64,000 nucleotides of DNA from CAYHXN01 sp964373675 (lineage in GTDB: Bacteria; Patescibacteriota; Minisyncoccia; UBA6257; WO2-44-18), in contig CAYJVO010000002.1 of NCBI GenBank assembly GCA_964373675.1, positions 1 to 64,000 of the forward strand. Direction: 5' to 3'. Below, one piece after another: positions 57,977-64,000 of this stretch (its first letter is position 1; every line of letters starts with the position of its first letter). A program made the position numbers and the translations under genes. Under the pieces are notes generated by a model, which saw only the letters and a program-made list of their open reading frames with translations, ran no database searches and was not told where the DNA came from.

Positions 57977-58582
57977 TTAGATATTATTATTGAGATGAGT
58001 TCCGATTTTCTTAGAAAAAATTTTCTTTAAAAGATACTCTCCGCCGATAAATAATACCAGCGATCCGATGATAACCCACTCCATTTTACGGACAAGCCAA
58101 CGCGCGCCCTCCGGGCCAACAAAATAGCCGGCGGTAAAAGTTAAAATTCCCATAACCGCTACCCACAGACAGCCGGCGAAAAAATGAATTTTAAAAAACT
58201 TCTTGAATGCCAATCCCTGCCAGCCGGCAATTAAAGGGGTGAGGCGGTTAATGTAGTACATAAATTTGGCAAAAAAGGCCATTCTGGAATACCGGCTCAT
58301 AAAATTTTTATCCAGCCACTCGTGATAAGTGCTGAAACGAACGGTTAAAAGAAAACCCAGTTTAGTGCTTCGCACATATTTCCCCAGCGAATACCACAAA
58401 ATATCGCCTAAAACTGCGCCTCCTAAAATTACTCCTAGAATGATTGACCAATTCAACTGTCCCTGCCAGGCAAAAATTGCTGCCAGCAGAAAAATCAAAT
58501 CCCCCTCAATAAACATTCCGCCAAAAATGATCGCGTAAGCCCAGAAAGGGTTATTCGCAACAAAACTTTCCAAACCAGTCAT
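57977..58582 (-). CDS. DedA-family membrane protein
   Basis: The 201-residue protein has four to five membrane helices, the N-terminal FGGMFIEGDLIFLLAAIFA and the GAVLGDILWYSLGKY segment with G-D, typical of DedA/SNARE-associated transporters. A later RLTPLIAGWQGLAFKKF matches the conserved arginine region. DedA proteins move lipids or lipid carriers (such as undecaprenyl phosphate) across the membrane, which would suit a cell making much lipid-linked glycan. Confidence 0.9.
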   Translation of the reverse strand: MTGLESFVANNPFWAYAIIFGGMFIEGDLIFLLAAIFAWQGQLNWSIILGVILGGAVLGDILWYSLGKYVRSTKLGFLLTVRFSTYHEWLDKNFMSRYSRMAFFAKFMYYINRLTPLIAGWQGLAFKKFFKIHFFAGCLWVAVMGILTFTAGYFVGPEGARWLVRKMEWVIIGSLVLFIGGEYLLKKIFSKKIGTHLNNNI

Positions 58583-58599
58583 TCTTTTATTTTAACATC

Positions 58600-58637
58600 T
58601 TATTAATAAAACAACCCCGCAAGGCGAGGTTGTTTTA
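58600..58637 (-). terminator. Terminator after the 66-residue protein gene
   Basis: AACAACC/GGTTGTT stem with an inner CCGC/GCG pair (58610-58634), followed on the minus strand by TTTATTAAT. Confidence 0.75.
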
Positions 58638-58642
58638 TCGGG

Positions 58643-58843
58643 CTATAGATTCTGCAAATCAACGTCTATATCAGAGAATTCCTTGTCCACCTCTCCCAAA
58701 TCTAATCCGCTCAATTCTGATTCTATGGCTTGTTCTGCCGTATTAGCCGGCGGAGAAACTTGGCCACCTTGTCTTAAATAGTACCAGCCTAATAAGGCAA
58801 TAATGATAATGCCGATAATAATCCAAATGAGATTTTTAGTCAT
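58643..58843 (-). CDS. Small single-pass membrane protein
   Basis: The 66-residue product has one strong membrane helix (LIWIIIGIIIIALLGWYYL, residues 5-23) and an acidic tail (SELSGLDLGEVDKEFSDIDV). The family is unrecognised; small proteins of this plan are common in Parcubacteria. It lies five bases after the coiled-coil protein gene, in the same direction, which suggests joint function, perhaps at the membrane surface. Confidence 0.7.
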   Translation of the reverse strand: MTKNLIWIIIGIIIIALLGWYYLRQGGQVSPPANTAEQAIESELSGLDLGEVDKEFSDIDVDLQNL

Positions 58844-58848
58844 GTTAT

Positions 58849-59667
58849 TTATTGAGTTGAATTAGTTGCTGGCTCCGACTCTTCCGGCTTTTCCGGCCTA
58901 GGAACCGCTTTTAACGCCTTCAACGCATCCCTTACGGCTTCGCGAGCCGCATGAATTTTCTCCCGAACCGCCTTCAAGTCGTTATTTAAAGCTCTTCGCG
59001 CCGCCGATACCGCTTCACCTAACTTAGTCTCATCGGTAAAAGTAATGGTATAAGTCTTGGCTAATTGAGCTTCAATAGCTGATCGCGCCTCGGTAATCAA
59101 TTTCCGGGCAGCATCAATAGCTGTTCTAACGGAACCGACTTCTACGCCTTCCGCCGCAAGCTTATTGACACGATCCTCAACCTTATTCAAAGCTTCTTCA
59201 ATTCGTCTCAAAACTTCTCCCCAATGCTTAGTTAGCTTCTCATTGATTTCATCAAAACGTTTATCCAAGCGCTCAACGATCTGCTTTTTACGTTCGTCGC
59301 GAACCTTCGCCAACCGCTCTTTGAGCTCTTCGCGCTTCTTTTCCGTGTCTTCTTTCATCTTGACGCGAGCCGCTTCTACTCTTTGCTTAAACTGTTCTTG
59401 CGCAGCGCGGATCGCTTCGCGCTTCTGGTCCGACGCTTTACGAATCGCTTCTTTCTGCTCATCGGTTAAAGCGCGGGTCGCCTCTCGTTTTTGTTCAGCG
59501 ACCTTTTGAATCGCTTCTCTTTTTTCTTCCGCCGTTTGGCGAACTTCTTCCCCCACTCGCTCGCGAGTAGGCGTCGGAGAAGTAGTCTGCGCGACCGTCA
59601 CTAGGCCATTACTCAAGATCAGGCCTAGCACCAAAGAAATATGGGTTAATTTTATGTTGACCTTCAT
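58849..59667 (-). CDS. Secreted coiled-coil protein
   Basis: The 272-residue protein has a signal peptide (HISLVLGLILSNGLVTVAQ, cleavage near residue 26), then about 200 residues of charged heptads rich in KREAI units (QKREATRALTDEQKEAIRKA, KREAIRAAQEQFKQRVEAA). It ends in a Pro/Glu-rich tail. The internal KREAI repeats suggest growth by duplication. No enzyme motif is seen; a structural role in the periplasm or surface layer is likely. A TATAAT promoter lies eight bases before the ATG. Confidence 0.78.
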   Translation of the reverse strand: MKVNIKLTHISLVLGLILSNGLVTVAQTTSPTPTRERVGEEVRQTAEEKREAIQKVAEQKREATRALTDEQKEAIRKASDQKREAIRAAQEQFKQRVEAARVKMKEDTEKKREELKERLAKVRDERKKQIVERLDKRFDEINEKLTKHWGEVLRRIEEALNKVEDRVNKLAAEGVEVGSVRTAIDAARKLITEARSAIEAQLAKTYTITFTDETKLGEAVSAARRALNNDLKAVREKIHAAREAVRDALKALKAVPRPEKPEESEPATNSTQ

Positions 59668-59674
59668 GGTATTA

Positions 59675-59702
59675 ATTATACGAAAAGTAAAAATTCAATC
59701 AA
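59675..59702 (-). promoter_or_regulatory. Promoter of the coiled-coil protein gene
   Basis: On the minus strand TTGATT (59697-59702), a 16-base spacer and TATAAT (59675-59680); the ATG at 59667 is about where transcription should begin, so the message is near-leaderless. Confidence 0.65.
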
Positions 59703-59708
59703 GTACGG

Positions 59709-59780
59709 GGTGCCCACCGGGAATCGGACCCGGGCCACTCCGGCCACAGCGGAGAGCTCTACCACTAAGCTATGGGCACC
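59709..59780 (-). tRNA. tRNA-His (anticodon GTG)
   Basis: A full cloverleaf folds from 72 bases: acceptor GTGCCCA/TGGGCAC plus an extra 5' G facing C73, which is the special G-1 of tRNA-His. The anticodon arm is CTCCG-CTGTGGC-CGGAG and the T arm contains GTCCGATTC. No CCA is encoded. Confidence 0.95.
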
Positions 59781-59990
59781 ATATAAATTAAAATCTAAAT
59801 TACAAAATCCAAATAACAAAACTAGTAATCACTTCTGCCGGATTTCCACCTATACAATACAACTGTTCAATGCGACTCGCAACATTAACACATTCCGCAT
59901 CGCGTTCAGTTCATGTCATTCGGGTTGTATATTTAATGTTCGTATCATTCGGATATAAGTTCCCGTTATTCGGATTATCTATGTGCAGGG
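59781..59990. other. Non-coding micro-repeat mosaic upstream of tRNA-His
   Basis: Contains AAATCTAAATTACAAAATCC units, then ATTCGG(A/G)T(T/A)-type units (CATTCGGGTTG, CATTCGGATAT, TATTCGGATTATC). The latter recur inside the GT4 gene at 28856-30028 and in the 63-bp palindromic element. No gene seen. Confidence 0.55.
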
Positions 59991-60076
59991 TTCATCCCGC
60001 GGGCTTATCCAGCCTTCGTAGCTGAAGCTACTTCGGCGGAGTAGGCCGCCCGGGGTTTTCGGCGAAGGAGAATAAA
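59991..60076 (+). repeat. Dispersed hairpin repeat C, copy 3
   Basis: Matches 8164-8250 and 10590-10661 except for the central hairpin, which reads GCTGAAGCTACTTCGGC instead of GCCGAGTCAGACTCGGC; the stem is kept by paired changes. Confidence 0.88.
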
Positions 60077-60106
60077 AGTGCCCCGCAAGGCGATCCCTTG
60101 CGGGGC
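60070..60106 (-). terminator. Terminator of the 95-residue protein gene
   Basis: GCCCCGCAAGG/CCTTGCGGGGC-type stem (60080-60106) with a four-base loop, followed on the minus strand by ACTTTTATTC. The T-run belongs to repeat C. Confidence 0.8.
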
Positions 60107-60163
60107 GAGAAATAGGAGAATGCGCCCCCCCTCTGGCGGCGATCCCGCCAGCAGGAAGCTTGG

Positions 60164-60451
60164 CTATCCGCCAAATCCGAGGATTCTCCGAACAATGAAA
60201 TCCTTCAGCGCCCGGAGTGCGGACCTGATCCTCCTCAAGAAAGACGGCTTCGGTTCGCGAATGTCACCCACCGCTCCGAATCCAGCCGCCTCCTCAAGAG
60301 AAATAGGCGGCGCGTAGGTCCTGGCGACAAACCAGGATGGCGCCTTCTTGGAACGCAGAAAGCGCCGCGCGCCCCGATTCCAATGAAATCTGGCATGAGA
60401 GTTAAGAAACCTTTGGCCCACGGACTTTTCACACCGAATGCAGAACGCCAT
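60164..60451 (-). CDS. Small basic protein with C2H2-like motif
   Basis: The 95-residue product begins MAFCIRCEKSVGQRFLNSHA; the Cys-x2-Cys-x11-His-x3-His spacing looks like a zinc finger. The rest is rich in Arg, Lys, Trp and Phe. No family is recognised. AAAGGAGGA five bases before the ATG, a TTGACA/TATCTT promoter and a strong terminator make it a clear gene. It is more GC-rich than its neighbours, which may mean transfer. A DNA- or RNA-binding role is a guess from the finger. Confidence 0.7.
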   Translation of the reverse strand: MAFCIRCEKSVGQRFLNSHARFHWNRGARRFLRSKKAPSWFVARTYAPPISLEEAAGFGAVGDIREPKPSFLRRIRSALRALKDFIVRRILGFGG

Positions 60452-60491
60452 GGCTCCTCCTTTCAAATCCTGGAAATTTTGAACTAATAAA

Positions 60492-60520
60492 AAGATATCA
60501 TACTATTGATCTTTTGTCAA
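60492..60520 (-). promoter_or_regulatory. Promoter of the zinc-finger-like gene
   Basis: On the minus strand TTGACA (60515-60520), a 17-base spacer and TATCTT (60492-60497). Confidence 0.8.
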
Positions 60521-61132
60521 TAGCAGCCATTTGAGATCTTCCGAAGCCTCAATTTCCAACTCCCCCGGCACCCGCAGCACCACTAAGTCGTCCCAGCTTG
60601 CCACCACCCAGCGCCGGCCGCGATAATTCTTGTTTTCCATGAAGTACCGAAGCGGCACTTCTTCTATTCCGCGTTTCTGGGTGGCGTGAATAACCGAACC
60701 TCTGCTGCCTTCTGCTTCAATGACTAAACCAACGTGACCGACGGTCAAATCAGGATCGTCAAAATAATAATTTACCCTCCCTTTTTTAAAAATCAGATCG
60801 CCGACCTGAAAATCGCCTCCCTCAATTCCCGAACTGTTAGCAAAACCAAATTGGGCAATAGAACGGCGGGGCAACCAGATGCCAATCCGGCCATACAGCC
60901 ACTTAGTTAAACCAGAACAATCAAAATATTCCGGCGCCTCGCTCATTTGCGCCCGCCGCTTGTATTTTGATTTTCCCGCCAGCTGCCGGGCATAAAACCG
61001 AAGCAATTCTTGAGGCGTTAAGGGCATTATTTCAATTCCTAAATTCCTGATAGCTTTTTTAGTTTCCTCAACGGAAAGTCCGGACACCGATGATAAACTC
61101 AATGCCAATCTATCGCCTACCAATCTATACAT
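60503..61132 (-). CDS. NlpC/P60-family cysteine peptidase
   Basis: The 209-residue protein has the catalytic core YFDCSGLTKWLYGRIG (Cys), FQVGDLIFKKG, and VGHVGLVIEAEG (His) with VIHATQKRG, all of NlpC/P60 endopeptidases that cut peptidoglycan stem peptides. An N-terminal helical segment (residues 1-75) has no assignment and no signal peptide is seen. I start at the ATG at 61132 with GGAAAG upstream; the longer frame overlaps htpX. Confidence 0.88.
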   Translation of the reverse strand: MYRLVGDRLALSLSSVSGLSVEETKKAIRNLGIEIMPLTPQELLRFYARQLAGKSKYKRRAQMSEAPEYFDCSGLTKWLYGRIGIWLPRRSIAQFGFANSSGIEGGDFQVGDLIFKKGRVNYYFDDPDLTVGHVGLVIEAEGSRGSVIHATQKRGIEEVPLRYFMENKNYRGRRWVVASWDDLVVLRVPGELEIEASEDLKWLLLTKDQ

Positions 61133-61175
61133 GCTTGCTTTCCAAAAAACTTCCGGTATTCTACAATAAAAGTCT

Positions 61176-62033
61176 ATGAAAATCAAAACTATAATTCTAT
61201 TAGCGTCCCTTACCGGCCTAATCCTCGCCGCCGGTTATTATATCGGCGGGCAAAACGGACTTTGGACGGCTTTGATAATCGCCGCGATAATGAATTTCGG
61301 CTCTTACTGGCTTTCCGACAAAATTGTTCTCGCGATGTACCGCGCGAAACCGGTTTCAGAAAACGAGAGCCCGCGGTTCCATCAAATTGTCCGACGCTTG
61401 GCGGAAAAATCCGGTCTCCCCCAGCCGCGGCTTTATATTGTAAACCTGCCAATTCCGAACGCTTTTGCCACTGGCCGAAATCCCAAGCATGCCGCCGTGG
61501 CTGTAACGCCCGCATTAATGGAAATATTAGACGATGAAGAACTGGAAGGCGTTCTTGCCCATGAACTTTCTCACGTCAAAAACCGAGATATTTTAATTTC
61601 CAGCATCGCCGCCACTCTAGCCGGAGCGATTTCTATGCTCGCCCAAATGGCTTATTTCGCCGCAATGTTTGGCGGACGGCGCGATAACAGAAACGGCGGG
61701 AGTCCGTTTGGTATGCTCGCGCTGGTAATTCTAACCCCGCTTATTGCTACCCTGCTTCATCTTGCCATTTCCCGTTCGCGTGAATTTCTTGCCGATGAAA
61801 CCGGCGCCAAAAATTCCGGCAAACCGGCGGCGCTTGCCCGAGCTTTAGAAAAAATCCATGCCGCTTCTTTGCGCCGACCATTAATTGCCGAACCGCGTTA
61901 CGAAGCCACCGCCCATCTTTTTATCTCTAATCCTTTCCGTCCGTCGCTTTTAATGAAGCTTTTCTCTACCCACCCGCCAGTAGAGGAACGGGTAAAACGC
62001 TTAAGTAAAATGAATATAGAAAAAAGCGGCTAA
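61176..62033 (+). CDS. htpX: Membrane-bound zinc metalloprotease HtpX
   Basis: The 285-residue M48 peptidase has two N-terminal membrane helices, the zinc motif HELSH (in LAHELSHVKNRD), two further hydrophobic stretches, and the downstream SREFLADETGA with the third zinc ligand. It cuts misfolded membrane proteins. It is divergent from the NlpC/P60 gene and ends in a bidirectional terminator. Confidence 0.95.
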   Translation: MKIKTIILLASLTGLILAAGYYIGGQNGLWTALIIAAIMNFGSYWLSDKIVLAMYRAKPVSENESPRFHQIVRRLAEKSGLPQPRLYIVNLPIPNAFATGRNPKHAAVAVTPALMEILDDEELEGVLAHELSHVKNRDILISSIAATLAGAISMLAQMAYFAAMFGGRRDNRNGGSPFGMLALVILTPLIATLLHLAISRSREFLADETGAKNSGKPAALARALEKIHAASLRRPLIAEPRYEATAHLFISNPFRPSLLMKLFSTHPPVEERVKRLSKMNIEKSG

Positions 62034-62045
62034 GTGCCGCTTTTT
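62021..62045. terminator. Bidirectional terminator between htpX and the 97-residue protein gene
   Basis: AAAAAGCGGC/GCCGCTTTTT with a five-base loop, symmetrical, so it works on both strands; both stop codons lie in it. Confidence 0.88.
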
Positions 62046-62323
62046 GATTTTAACTGGTTGAATTTTTTAATTTCGGCAACTCTTGCTTCGTCAAGATCGT
62101 GCCAACTACCGCAAGCGCAAGCACCATCTATAACATCACAGCGAATGCCGCCATTACTTCCCAAATCAACATATTTGCTGTGGGCGTCTAATAACCCGGA
62201 GTCAATCGCTCCGTTTATCATAGAACAAGCCATCAGTGCATCCATGTTATGAATGTGGTTTTCGGGATGGTCTTTAATATCTTCCAAAACTACCGCGTAA
62301 ATCCGCTCCATAACAACAACCAT
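62030..62323 (-). CDS. Hypothetical 97-residue protein
   Basis: A cytoplasmic product without membrane segments. It contains ACSMINGAIDSGLLDAH and a cysteine cluster CDVIDGACACGSWHDL (C-x7-C-x-C plus His), which might hold a metal. The start could also be the fifth residue (MERIYAVV). No ribosome site and no family are recognised. The shared terminator with htpX supports it as a real transcript. Confidence 0.55.
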   Translation of the reverse strand: MVVVMERIYAVVLEDIKDHPENHIHNMDALMACSMINGAIDSGLLDAHSKYVDLGSNGGIRCDVIDGACACGSWHDLDEARVAEIKKFNQLKSKSGT

Positions 62324-62419
62324 TAAAAAACTAATACTAGTTTATCAAAAAAGATATTAATTTACAAATTTGTGCAGTGGTACATTCAACTCTGAAGTTG
62401 CAACACCCGTTAACTCATA

Positions 62420-62457
62420 ACAAAAACGAAGAGCCGACCTCTTATAGAGCGTCGGCT
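62420..62457 (-). terminator. Terminator after tRNA-Arg
   Basis: AGCCGAC/GTCGGCT with an inner GCTCT/AGAG pairing (62432-62457), followed on the minus strand by CTTCGTTTTTGTT. Confidence 0.7.
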
Positions 62458-62470
62458 TTGAGCTATTAAG

Positions 62471-62542
62471 TGTCCCCATGTGGAATCGAACCACAATCTC
62501 ATCCTTCGCAGGGATACGCTCTATCCATTGAGCTATGGGGAC
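62471..62542 (-). tRNA. tRNA-Arg (anticodon GCG)
   Basis: A 72-base cloverleaf: acceptor GTCCCCA/TGGGGAC with A73, D arm GCTC/GAGC, anticodon arm TATCC-CTGCGAA-GGATG, T arm TGTGG-TTCGATT-CCACA. The anticodon is GCG, reading CGC (Arg); most bacteria use ACG here. No CCA is encoded. Confidence 0.9.
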
Positions 62543-62550
62543 AACGCCTA

Positions 62551-62646
62551 TCAAAGTTTAAGCTTAATATAGCCGTCTTTGATCATCTTCTCAATATAAT
62601 CTTTACGTTTTAAATCCTTAATCTTTCTTTCAATCCTACGAGCCTC
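62551..62646 (-). pseudogene. C-terminal remnant of a GIY-YIG-type nuclease
   Basis: One frame on the minus strand reads EARRIERKIKDLKRKDYIEK, then MIKDGYIKLKL and a stop at 62551. This resembles the last 30 residues of small GIY-YIG proteins. Upstream of 62646 the similarity is lost at a 22-bp repeat (62650-62671) also present at 62445-62466. It is too short to function. Confidence 0.45.
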
Positions 62647-62693
62647 GGGTAGAGCGTCGGCTTTGAGCTATGGGCGCGTTATTCGCGTGTTCT

Positions 62694-63143
62694 CTAAAAT
62701 CTCAAAATTCTTGCCAGATGATCAATTAAGGATTCTTCGTATTCAATCTCTGCCAGATGGTTGCTTAAAAAACTTTTGATTCTTCCAATATCTGATTCGC
62801 TCGCCAGTATTTTTAAATACGGGGTTAAACGACGCTTTTGCTTAAAAATCACTTCGCTGTCGCGGACAGCAAAACCGGAAAAATCTTCGTAAGGATAAAA
62901 TTTTTTGTCCTCCATGGCAAGCCCTTTTTCATCCAGTTTAAACTCCAGCTCCCGAGGCAATTGGCGCGCCCAAAATATCACTACCAGTTCGGCAATTACG
63001 ACAAACAAAGCGAATAAAAAATTCCCGAACCACAAAGCGACTGCCACTACCAAAATTGCAATGATCGCTGTCAGCCAATACCAAGAAACGCCTTTTGTCC
63101 GATATTCAAACTCCGGCGCGCGCCACCGAACCTCTTTTAACAT
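62694..63143 (-). CDS. Small two-helix membrane protein with PH-like tail
   Basis: The 149-residue protein has two membrane helices (about residues 22-60), then a beta-rich cytoplasmic part LEFKLDEKGLAMEDKKFYPY and FSGFAVRDSEVIFKQKRR, which resembles bacterial PH-like domains fused to membrane anchors. No specific function is known. A TATAAT at 63150-63155 lies seven bases before the ATG. It follows ddl on the same strand. Confidence 0.75.
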   Translation of the reverse strand: MLKEVRWRAPEFEYRTKGVSWYWLTAIIAILVVAVALWFGNFLFALFVVIAELVVIFWARQLPRELEFKLDEKGLAMEDKKFYPYEDFSGFAVRDSEVIFKQKRRLTPYLKILASESDIGRIKSFLSNHLAEIEYEESLIDHLARILRF

Positions 63144-63149
63144 AACTAA

Positions 63150-63155
63150 ATTATA
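63150..63155 (-). promoter_or_regulatory. -10 box of the two-helix membrane protein gene
   Basis: TATAAT on the minus strand, seven bases before the ATG at 63143; the -35 region is poor. It would give a leaderless message. Confidence 0.4.
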
Positions 63156-64000
63156 CTATAGGGCCGTTTCAATTATATAATCTAAAAGTTTCTGAAAACT
63201 TATCCCAACTGCTTTCGCCCCCTGCGGCAACAAACTCATCTCTGTCATTCCCGGCAAGGTATTAATCTCCAAAACGTATAAATTACTGTTCTCTATACTC
63301 TTTCCTCTATCCTCTAAAATAAAGTCTGTCCGTGAATATCCCTTCGCCCCAATCGCTTTATGGGCCTTCAGTGCCGCCTGCTGGATTTTTTTAATCATCG
63401 GCGGCGGCAATTTCGGCGGCGTAATTTCCCGCGACGCGCCTTTTACGTATTTCGCTTTATAATCAAAAAACTTTGATTTAGAAATAATCTCCGTTGGCAA
63501 AAGCGGCCTCAACTGGCCGCCGACTTCCAGCACTCCGCAAGTCAGCTCACGGCCGGCAATATATTCCTGTGCCATGATTTTCCTGGAATGACCCGCGGCA
63601 TTTTTCACTGCCATTTCCAATTCTTTAAAATTTCTGGCGATATTCACGCCGACGCTGGATCCCCGATCCGCCGGTTTTATTACTATAGGAAAACCATTTG
63701 GCCGACCGGGCACCAGCAATCCGACTTTTTTAAAAACTGCTTCGGAGGCCAACTTATCCATCCCTAACTCACTGGCCTGACTGCCGGATCCCGTAAAAGG
63801 AATTTCCAGTTTTTCCAAAATCCGCTGAACCGTCCCATCTTCACCATATTCTCCGTGCATAGCGATAAAAACCACATCAAAATTTTTCTTAAGCTGATCA
63901 AAGGTAATTGGCCACTTGCAGGATTTAGAAACCCTTATCGGTCTGGCATCATACTTGGCGTGATCTAAAAATTTCAGCACCATTTGGCCACTCTTTAAAG
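63156..64000 (-). CDS. ddl: D-alanine--D-alanine ligase (N-terminus cut by window edge)
   Basis: The visible 281 codons have FIAMHGEYGEDGTVQ, TGSGSQASELGMDKLAS, VIKPADRGSSVGV (ATP-grasp), and the C-terminal NTLPGMTEMSLLP motif, all of Ddl. The frame is open to the end of the window (LKSGQMVLKF), so the first residues are missing. It makes the D-Ala-D-Ala dipeptide of peptidoglycan. One stretch (LEDRGKSIENSNLYVL) is repeat-derived and lies before the conserved EIN motif. Confidence 0.92.
   Translation of the reverse strand, partial: LKSGQMVLKFLDHAKYDARPIRVSKSCKWPITFDQLKKNFDVVFIAMHGEYGEDGTVQRILEKLEIPFTGSGSQASELGMDKLASEAVFKKVGLLVPGRPNGFPIVIKPADRGSSVGVNIARNFKELEMAVKNAAGHSRKIMAQEYIAGRELTCGVLEVGGQLRPLLPTEIISKSKFFDYKAKYVKGASREITPPKLPPPMIKKIQQAALKAHKAIGAKGYSRTDFILEDRGKSIENSNLYVLEINTLPGMTEMSLLPQGAKAVGISFQKLLDYIIETAL

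Larger units (their letters stand above)
62445..62671. repeat. 22-bp direct repeat flanking tRNA-Arg
   Basis: TAGAGCGTCGGCTTTGAGCT(AT) at 62445-62466 and 62650-62671. The first copy is part of the tRNA terminator. The second continues into GGGCGCG and on the minus strand resembles a tRNA 5' half (CCCATAGCTCAA). Confidence 0.8.

Noticed and set aside
62357..62554. 65-residue minus-strand frame
   Set aside because: It runs through tRNA-Arg.
1..64000. Alternative genetic code (UGA as glycine, as in Gracilibacteria)
   Set aside because: Many genes end cleanly with TGA (for example 5822 and 23570) and homology stops there.

Overview
The window looks like a piece of a Patescibacteria (Candidate Phyla Radiation) genome, most likely a Candidatus Parcubacteria-type bacterium. 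This is inference from content: a dense glycan-assembly locus, a very large secreted protein with a peptidoglycan-binding domain and coiled coil, small single-pass and coiled-coil proteins, near-leaderless promoters, and in-frame micro-repeats inside many proteins. TGA is used as a normal stop, so the recoded CPR lineages are excluded. Almost all genes of the first 35 kb, and many later ones, lie on the minus strand.

Layout. 1-18.2 kb: surface-sugar and small-molecule genes. These are a GT-B/CDP-glycerol-type transferase (partial) and its paralogue, a Gfo/Idh oxidoreductase, two radical SAM enzymes, a polysaccharide deacetylase, a 2-hydroxyacid dehydrogenase, neuA, a UDP-sulfoquinovose-synthase-like enzyme, neuC, methyltransferases, an acyl carrier protein with an AMP-forming acyl/acetyl-CoA synthetase, panE and a GNAT. 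18.2-21 kb: a plus-strand island with a split membrane protein and a methyltransferase. 21-35 kb: a long minus-strand operon of GT4 glycosyltransferases, a Wzx-type flippase, methyltransferases and a chimeric methyltransferase/secreted-domain protein. 35-40 kb: the 1260-residue cell-surface protein and a DeoR-like regulator. 40-54 kb: housekeeping genes galU, clpB with a CIRCE operator, cysteine desulfurase, two RNase H-fold proteins, a split phosphomannomutase, ftsK, a RodZ-like protein and recA. 54-64 kb: yvcK, GH57 plus glycogen synthase, DedA, tRNA-His, NlpC/P60, htpX, tRNA-Arg and ddl (partial).

How the genes work together. Activated sugars (GalU, PMM/PGM, NeuC, NeuA, the SQD1-like enzyme) feed a set of glycosyltransferases. 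The products are flipped across the membrane and decorated by methyltransferases and a deacetylase, presumably making the capsule or S-layer glycan of a small epibiont. NeuB is not in the window.

The most unusual content is a population of small repeat elements. A GIY-YIG nuclease frame (one stop codon) fills a 280-bp element with perfect 15-bp terminal inverted repeats, seated exactly between the stop of one gene and the start of the next; a 116-bp coding-less relative lies near 14.9 kb. A four-helix-bundle (S23/IVS-like) gene is bounded by 20-bp inverted repeats whose motif recurs in intergenic DNA and inside several enzymes. A 63-bp palindromic element is inserted in the same frame in two unrelated proteins, as Rickettsia palindromic elements are. 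A 160-bp element with three abutting perfect palindromes occurs twice, and a 75-85-bp hairpin repeat shows compensatory base changes between copies.
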